From Craterostigma plantagineum (Eukaryota; Streptophyta; Magnoliopsida; Lamiales; Linderniaceae): a DNA stretch of 64,000 nt. The notes beneath the pieces are model-generated. The model was given only the letters and a program-made list of their open reading frames with translations. It was not told the DNA's origin and did not search any database. Below, piece by piece: positions 57,715 through 64,000 of this stretch; within the stretch, counting starts at the first letter, position 1, and every line of letters starts with the position of its first letter. Both the position numbers and the translations under genes were made by a program. The DNA lies in the NCBI GenBank assembly GCA_027422505.1, contig JAPQWV010000018.1:17068001-17132000 (forward strand). Direction: 5' to 3'.

Positions 57715-58715
57715 ACTTTGATTGCAGAAAAACTGTGTTGTCCCAACTAATACAACAATATTTTCGGACAGGGAAAGGAAAATTCCAAGCAATCAACAAC
57801 AATATCTCGGCCAAGATTTACCAATCGATCACGTACCAATGAAATCAAGGTGATCTCATAAGAACCCAGAATAAAGAATAGTAGCAACCACCTGATTGTT
57901 CCCTCTGATTAACGCCGGCTACTTATAAATAGATAAATATCTCACAACCCCACAAATTATCAATGGAAATAGTGCAAAATAAGAAGAAGAAACGTGCAAG
58001 GGAAATAATCAAAAGCAAGAACACCTTTCCTAAACCCAATATTCAATTGCTACAGAAATAATTAAAAAAAAAAAAAAGTCAACTTGTTAGCAGGGATTTG
58101 TATGCTTCGTATCGATTCGCCTCTCTGTAAAATGAAAAACGAGATCATGTATGTAACATCCCTTTGAAAGACAACAACGTAATCTGAGATATAACTTGCT
58201 GGGAAAAGACTCAATCTTGACGCTGACCCTTCAAGATTTTGGTTTGAATTTTCAACAAAAATAAAAAAGAAAATTACGAGAAATCTGCTGGTGGGATGGA
58301 TTACGTGGTTGCTGGTGATGAAGAAAAAAAAAAGATGACGAAAAAATATTATGGGAACAACAACGAAATAGTCAGCTTCACATGAAAGCCACCACCAAAA
58401 GAACAATAAAGATTCCAACTTTTTTTCCTTTTATCATTACATGTTTTATTATCTAAATCACAGCTCTTCTTCTACATTGACAAATGCCAGCACATTTGTG
58501 CTATGGTGGAGTTTCTTTTCTTGACCAATGGTTTATCATCGCTGTAATGTAATACTTTTTATCTTACATCATTTCTTTGGACAATGGAGTCCACGTATAC
58601 AATAAATGGGACCCATTTCGCCTTGTATTCCAAGATTGTGGGGTGGACTCATCAATGCATTTCCCCACAATTACAACATACTTCCTCGTGTTTACTTAAA
58701 AAATCATATTTTTTA
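57715..58715. other. 5' flank of the PHOX gene
   Basis: Non-coding; the proximal part is presumably promoter and 5' leader for the minus-strand PHOX gene. It includes A-rich runs near 58064 and 58326. Nothing further was recognised. Confidence 0.45.
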
Positions 58716-59128
58716 GGTCTTTGCAAATAAATACTCATTTGAATAAAAACTTGTAATTTAGTACCTGTCAGTATTTTTTTTTATATGTATGTACCTAATA
58801 GAATAAATTTTTGCACATAGATACCCGATCCGCCGCAGCCCGCAGGTACGTCATATAACACATTTGGTATCATATAGCAATGTAATGTGATACGTAATAC
58901 GTTGAGAAAATGGTACGTCATATATAACACATTAAGTTATCATATAATAACTGTATAGGGTACCGTATAAACGCGTGACGTGGTACGCAATACACACATA
59001 AAAAGGTATGGTAAGACTGAGAAAATTGGTACAAGCAGTAAAATGGGTACCTATCTGTAAACATTTCCAACATTGTGTACTGATTTGTAAATTTTTTACT
59101 CAATTGGGTATTTATCTATAGATGCCAC
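58716..59128. mobile_element. MULE-type MITE, 413 bp, copy 1
   Basis: It is flanked by a perfect 9 bp duplication, tatttttta, at 58707-58715 and 59129-59137; nine-base duplications indicate Mutator-like elements. Left and right ends form imperfect inverted repeats of 40-50 bp around AATACTCATTTGAATAAAAA and its counterpart. The interior has many GGTAC(C/G) sites. It has exactly the same length as copy 2. Confidence 0.85.
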
Positions 59129-59137
59129 TATTTTTTA

Positions 59138-59713
59138 AGGAAAAATACAATTTGTGTTGCATCATTAAGTCTAACCATCGATGCAATAAATGATCAACAC
59201 TGATTTTACATCCAACTTCGTTTACACTTGATTTTCATTGAATCAAGTCGCCAACCGTTGTACGAATTATTTAATCATTTTTTTTTATACATTTGGGTTG
59301 TGACCACCTTTGTTTGTTGGTAGTTAATGGCAAAGCATGTGAATAAAGTTTCGAAATGTTTGGCCGTTGCAACTCTTGCAAGCAACTTCCTTTTCCCACA
59401 TTTCTTTTTTGTCTTTTCTCCTCAAACCTCCTCAAATAATACGGTAATGAACTACTAAGCATAGAAGAATGATGATCTTGTAAATTGTCAGGTTCATGGG
59501 AATGGGTTGTAGAAGACTTTTTATTTATTATTTAAGCATTTTGAATATGTAAAATAGATTTTAGGTATTCTCGTGACCATTAACCATGAGGTTAACTTTG
59601 GATATATAATCTTAGGTCAACTGGAATGCCCATAAAATTAGCCCAAAATTAGTTTGAAAACAAGTCACCACTTGTGGCCAATAGTAGTGAAAATCCCTAT
59701 TTATTAATTTTAA
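59138..59713. other. Intergenic between two MITE copies
   Basis: AT-rich; no gene recognised. The last nine bases are the left target duplication of copy 2. Confidence 0.5.
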
Positions 59714-60126
59714 GGGGATTTTACAGAAAAATACTCATTTATATAAAAAATATGCAAGTTAGACCCCGTATTTTTTATATGCAGGTACCTGTCAGAACAA
59801 AGTTTTTGCACATTGGTACCCGTTCCGCGGCAAGTACGTCATAGAACACATTTAGGTACCATAGGGAAACATATTGTCGTACATAATACAGTGAAAAAAT
59901 GGTACATCATATAACACACATTATGGTACCATATAGACCGTATATAGGTACCATATGTGGGTATCATATAAACGCATGACATGGTACTTAATACACATAC
60001 AAAAAGGTACATCAAGACTGGAAAAATGGTACACATAATCGAACGAGTACTTAAATAAAAAAATTTCTGACAGGGGTGTGACTTGCAAATTTTTTATATA
60101 ATTGAGTATTTTTCCGTAGATACACC
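59714..60126. mobile_element. MULE-type MITE, 413 bp, copy 2
   Basis: It is flanked by a perfect 9 bp duplication, taattttaa, at 59705-59713 and 60127-60135. The left end GGGGATTTTACAGAAAAATAC pairs imperfectly with the right end, continuing through 'TATATAAAAAAT' and 'GCAAGT'. The interior contains repeated GGTAC(C/A) motifs as in copy 1. Confidence 0.88.
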
Positions 60127-60187
60127 TAATTTTAACCAAATTTTTTATATAATTGAGTATTTTTCCGTAGATACACCTAATTTTAAC
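60086..60187 (+). repeat. 51 bp tandem duplication at the MITE edge
   Basis: Two back-to-back 51 bp copies beginning CAAATTTTTTATATAATTGA. Each contains the right MITE terminus and the target duplication, so the duplication postdates insertion. Confidence 0.9.
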
Positions 60188-60512
60188 TTATTTTATTAAT
60201 TAACACATAAAGACTTGATATTAAAAAACAATGATTTCGAAGACGAATAGGGAAAAGTCAAATTTGCCCATATGAATGCTCTACCTCAAAAACTAATGGA
60301 ACATTACTTTATCTTCGAAGACTTTAAAATTAATCATAGAAAAATAAATTTTCAGTTGGTCTCGCATTCATTAGTTCATTTAACTGACATTTACGACTAT
60401 TTCACCCACCTCAAATACTATCAATTTCCTCCTATTTAAATATAATTACTTGTCTTTAGTTTTGCCTTAAATGCTATACAAGTTGATGTCATTGCGCCAA
60501 TTATATTAACTT

Positions 60513-60546
<34 letters not shown>

Positions 60547-60763
60547 GTGTGACAGGTCAAAACTATTCTACTAAAACGACGAAGAAAAAAACACATATCA
60601 TCGAAATATGTACTAAAATGATCAGATAAAATAAATTATACTAGCCACCCCTCACTCTATCCACCAACACAACTACGCACTTACAATACAACCTTGAAAA
60701 CTCCAAAACTCCATAGCCATCCATTGCAAGAAAGAAAAACAAAACAAAGGAAGAAGAAGAGCC
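60188..60763. promoter_or_regulatory. Upstream region of the SAM-domain gene with (TA)n
   Basis: It contains a (TA)n run at 60515-60543. The proximal 100 bp form the likely 5' leader. No other gene is visible. Confidence 0.4.
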
Positions 60764-61429
60764 ATGGATTGGTACTCATGGCTATCGAAAACGAACCTCG
60801 ACCCATCGAAAGTCTACGAATACAGCTTAGTCTTCGCCCGAAACGAACTCAAAGAAGAAGACATAACCTTCTTCGACCACGAATTTCTCCGAAGCTTAGG
60901 CGTCTCCATAGCCAAGCATAGGCTCGAAATACTAAAGCTCGCCCGTAAGAACAAGGCCAAGAAGAAGGTCAACAATGGCTTCACGAAGATCGTCGAGGCA
61001 TTGAAGAAGCGCTTTTTATTCGCCAATGATAAGAGATCATCGTCTTCGCCTGAGTATCGACTTACGCCTTATAACAATAATAATAATGGCCAACGGAAAG
61101 GCGCTAATTTGAAGAGGCTTAGCATCAGCAATGGTCGAGATTATTACAAGCGAGGCAGCACTTTTTCGGGGCCGTTGATTGCTAATAAGGCGGTCACAGT
61201 GGAAACGGGTCGGAGGCGGTTGGTGGGTCCCACGTTTTCGGGCCCTTTGTATAATGGGACGGCGACGATAATGAATAGCCCCGTCGAAAATGGAGGGGCG
61301 AACGAGAGAATTCACAGAGCGAAGCAGTATAGAAGGAGCCAAACCCTACAAGGGTTTGATGAACAACGAGTCAACGGGAATTTGCCGACGCTTTGGTCTC
61401 TTATGTTTCAGGACATGAAACCTACTTAG
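60764..61429 (+). CDS. SAM-domain protein, single exon
   Basis: An intact 221-residue frame. Residues 1-65 form a sterile alpha motif (MDWYSWLSKTNLDPSKVYEY to LGVSIAKHRLEILKLARKNK). The remainder is basic and low in structure, with two GPTFSGPL/STFSGPLI-like segments and a conserved-looking end, LPTLWSLMFQDMKPT. The N-terminus closely resembles a small plant SAM family of unknown function; such domains mediate protein-protein or RNA binding. It is convergent with the PPR gene, whose stop lies 297 bp away. Confidence 0.85.
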   Translation: MDWYSWLSKTNLDPSKVYEYSLVFARNELKEEDITFFDHEFLRSLGVSIAKHRLEILKLARKNKAKKKVNNGFTKIVEALKKRFLFANDKRSSSSPEYRLTPYNNNNNGQRKGANLKRLSISNGRDYYKRGSTFSGPLIANKAVTVETGRRRLVGPTFSGPLYNGTATIMNSPVENGGANERIHRAKQYRRSQTLQGFDEQRVNGNLPTLWSLMFQDMKPT

Positions 61430-61726
61430 GCGAAGATTTGTCTCTTTCTTTTTGCGCTACGTGTGCTTTCGTTCGAAAGATATTCGAAGTATGTACCGAG
61501 AGAAAACCCTAATTTTGATGTTTGGCTTCATTTTTGTTCTCTTGCATGCGTTTACCTCGACGTTTCGAAAAATAAAGCTAGAGAGGCCTTATGCCGACGA
61601 AGATGAACGTACATATAGAGACGGTAGCTTTATCGCGAAACTCCCAGCAAGATAAAGTTCGCAAAAATAAGAAAAAAGACGTGTATGGTTTTTTTTCCTA
61701 CAAGTTTTCGCCTTTCTTCGGGTGCG

Positions 61727-63951
61727 TTAAAACGCCGGTTTAGGCAAATTCGTGCATCTTCTAATACTCGTTTCGAAGCGCAACATCAAGGCCCTCGACG
61801 ATACCTTCGCTTGAAGCCCGCAATTTCTCACGAGCAAAACGGACTTAACTCTTACATATTTCGGAGAATAGTTCGGCGTCGTAATGATCCTCATATGTCT
61901 TTTTCCATTGAAAGAATTAGTAGTCGTCCCATCTACCGAAAGGCTCGAATAAGAACCATTCGTTCGTTTCTTCTTTTCATCGCAAGCTTCTTCTTCGGAT
62001 CGATTTTTATCCATATGCTGAAATTCCAAAGCATTATTCAATATTCTCTTCGCCTCACTTGGAAACCCGATGGCCCTCCACGCATCAGCTACAAGCTCGA
62101 CCGTCTTCCTTGGAGGCAAAACCCCTTTACTCTCCATAGCTCGAAGAATCTCCTCGCCCTTCCAAGGCAGCTTAGCCTCGCCGAATCCCCAAATTAGGGT
62201 ATCGTACGTCTTCAAATTAGGGTTTACGCCTAACTCGCGCATTTTCTCGTACGCCTCAACAGCGCTCTCCATTTTTCCCGCGCTGCACCAACCGCTAATG
62301 ATGGTAGTGAATATCACTACGTTGGGCCGCACGCCTAGCTTAACCATGAGGTTCAAAAGCCCTTGGGCCTTGTCGGGCTCGCCGGCCCGTACGAAGCCCT
62401 TGGCGAGGATGCTGAAAGCGTGGACGTCGGGCCTTATGCCCGACCTCGACATGTCGTCGAATATTTCCTGGCACTTCTCCATGAGACCCATCGAACTCCA
62501 CGCGTTCATTATTGTGCTGAACGTCACCACGTCGGGCTTCACTCCGAATTCTTCCATCGACGTCAGTATCTGCAAACGGGGAGGGTTATGAACATGGAAA
62601 TTATACAGACAAATTTGTCAAAATTGATAATCCTAATAAGTCGCATGTGTCCAATAATTGAAAAGAAATTGGGGCTTATAAGTCGATGGGTTACTCTACC
62701 TATCACTAATCGGTTTCAAGAAGGAATCCCGTCAAGCTTATGTGGGCCAAACTATCCTCCTAAATGGGCCAATGTTAGGCCCAATAATGAAATTTAACAA
62801 AATTAGGGATGACAATCATACCCGAGTCTAGATCCATTTCAACCTGTCTAAAGTGAATCAAGACTCAGACCAATTTGAAGATTCAATGGGAATTTTACCT
62901 GGTCGACTCCGTCGGGCTCAGAAGCGTCCAAGAACCCTTTAATGAGCGTGTTGAAGACGACGAGGTTAGGACAAACGCCGAGGCCCTTCATCCTATGCAA
63001 GAAACTCAGCGCATCGTCCATCTTCTCCTCCTTGCAGTAACCGCTCAAGATAATCCCGCAAGTCCGCTCGTTGGGCTCCACTCTGTCTGCCTTCATGTGT
63101 TGAATCATAGCCTCGGCCCTATTCGTCTCTCCCCTTTCGGCATACGCCTTTGCGATCGTGTTGTAAGTCACGGCGTCGGGCTTCGTCCCTTCCGAGACCA
63201 TCCGACGAACGACGCTCCACGCTTCTGCTACGCCGCCCTTATTACACCAAGCTCGTACGAGGATGTTGTACGTCCTATCGTTAGGCTTCACGTTTTCTTC
63301 TTCGAAGATTCTGTCCAATAGCTTCATGGATTCCTCGGGCTTTCCTATGATTCCATACCCCTTTATCAAAGTGTTGAAGGTGCTCGTTGTGGGCATACAG
63401 CCCACTTTAATCATTTCTTCGTAGAATCTCATGGCTTCGTCCATTTTCCCAGCTTCGGCGAAAGCGTTGATCGATGTGTTGAAGAAGATCGAATCGGGCC
63501 TGAGCCCGCTTCTTTCTACCTCGGAGAGAAGGGAATGGACTGAATCGAAGGATTTCTGAGCTGTGAGGGCAGTTAAGACGGTGGTGTAAGTAATCAGAGT
63601 TGGCCTATGCCCTTCTTCTGTTAGGTCTTCGAAGATCGATTCGACTTCCCAAGGTTTTCCTTTTTCAATCAGTGTTTTCATCAGCTTCGTTCTTGCACGA
63701 ACTGCTTGGCAGCTTTTATGGCCGAAGCAGATTGGGCACGACAATCCATTACGGAGATTTGTCGAGGTTGTCAGAGAATGTGCTCGGTTGTCTTCTACGT
63801 AAGGCTCCTGGAAGAAAAGAATCGTCTCAATCGAAGCGTAATTCAATAGCATTCGAAGGAATTGATCGGAGTGTTGGATAGGAAAGAATGTAAACCCTAC
63901 CATTGTTATTGAAGAGTTTACATCATAGCTCCACTTTGCTCTTTTGACCAT
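61727..63951 (-). CDS. P-class PPR protein (At5g25630/At5g21222-like), two exons
   Basis: Exons 63951-62899 and 62569-61727 join (donor CAG|GTAAAA, acceptor TTTGCAG) to 631 residues. After an N-terminal region with [10 protein letters not shown] there are about eleven consecutive 35-residue PPR motifs, from [20 protein letters not shown] through [20 protein letters not shown] to [21 protein letters not shown] basic tail follows. Arrays of this type bind organellar or other RNA in a sequence-specific way. The position of the single intron, after the DGV segment of a repeat, fits the Arabidopsis relatives I recall. The frame remains open upstream to the window edge, so the true start may lie outside; 63951 is the first ATG inside. 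Confidence 0.88.
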
Positions 63952-64000
63952 TTCTCGAACGAATCTTCTGCACGTTAGTACGATTTTCCATGTGTTCAGT

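Noticed and set aside
61452..61655. Small ORF after the SAM-domain gene
   Set aside because: It is in the expected 3' untranslated region, with no recognisable protein features.
62070..62591. Plus-strand ORFs over the PPR gene
   Set aside because: Shadow frames of a well-supported minus-strand PPR exon.

Overview
The window is nuclear DNA of a flowering plant, most likely a eudicot. It holds intron-containing genes of typical plant families (a vacuolar-type CLC, an ankyrin-DHHC S-acyltransferase of the TIP1/PAT24 type, a PHOX protein, a P-class PPR protein) set among nested LTR retrotransposons and small TIR transposons. The species cannot be named from the sequence.

Layout. 1-12.9 kb is a nest of LTR elements. 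An Athila-like, pol-less element (A, + strand, 4195-12896) has its 5' LTR cut by a second Athila-like element (B, - strand, 865-4194). B is itself interrupted in gag by a hAT-type element (1150-1767) and by another LTR-like end (1-864). 12.9-16.5 kb holds a tandem array of about 143 bp units rich in GTAC, broken by three hAT-type elements, then a short candidate gene remnant. 17.2-23.6 kb is genic: a seven-exon CLC-c-like gene (+) converges on an eleven-exon NUB1-like UBL/UBA gene (-). 23.8-39.6 kb is one hAT-type element split by a 15 kb Athila-like element (D) with a clear 5 bp target duplication. D contains an additional LTR (E) inside its gag and a 5S-bearing Cassandra-like solo LTR inside its third ORF. 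39.6-45.1 kb is a non-autonomous LTR element on the minus strand that carries only a coiled-coil ORF. 46-64 kb is genic: a small acidic nuclear-type protein (-), TIP1/PAT24-like (+), PHOX (-), a SAM-domain protein (+) and a PPR protein (-), separated by MITEs and minisatellites.

The most notable structure is shared by all five Athila-like LTR copies. Three consecutive stem-loops carry the same loop motif, roughly AGGGCGACAGC, while their stems differ between copies with compensating changes, so a structured element appears to have been kept. In the B, D and E type LTRs an array of the palindrome GTCACGGCCGTGAC sits immediately upstream of the TATA box (degraded in B). Together these suggest an organised LTR: palindrome array, TATA box, leader with three hairpins, a 16 bp palindrome, LTR end, then a tRNA-Asp primer site. 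A copy of the palindrome array also lies between pol and ORF3.

All boundaries, exons and domains were read by eye. Exon sums were checked for divisibility by three; no database or folding program was run.
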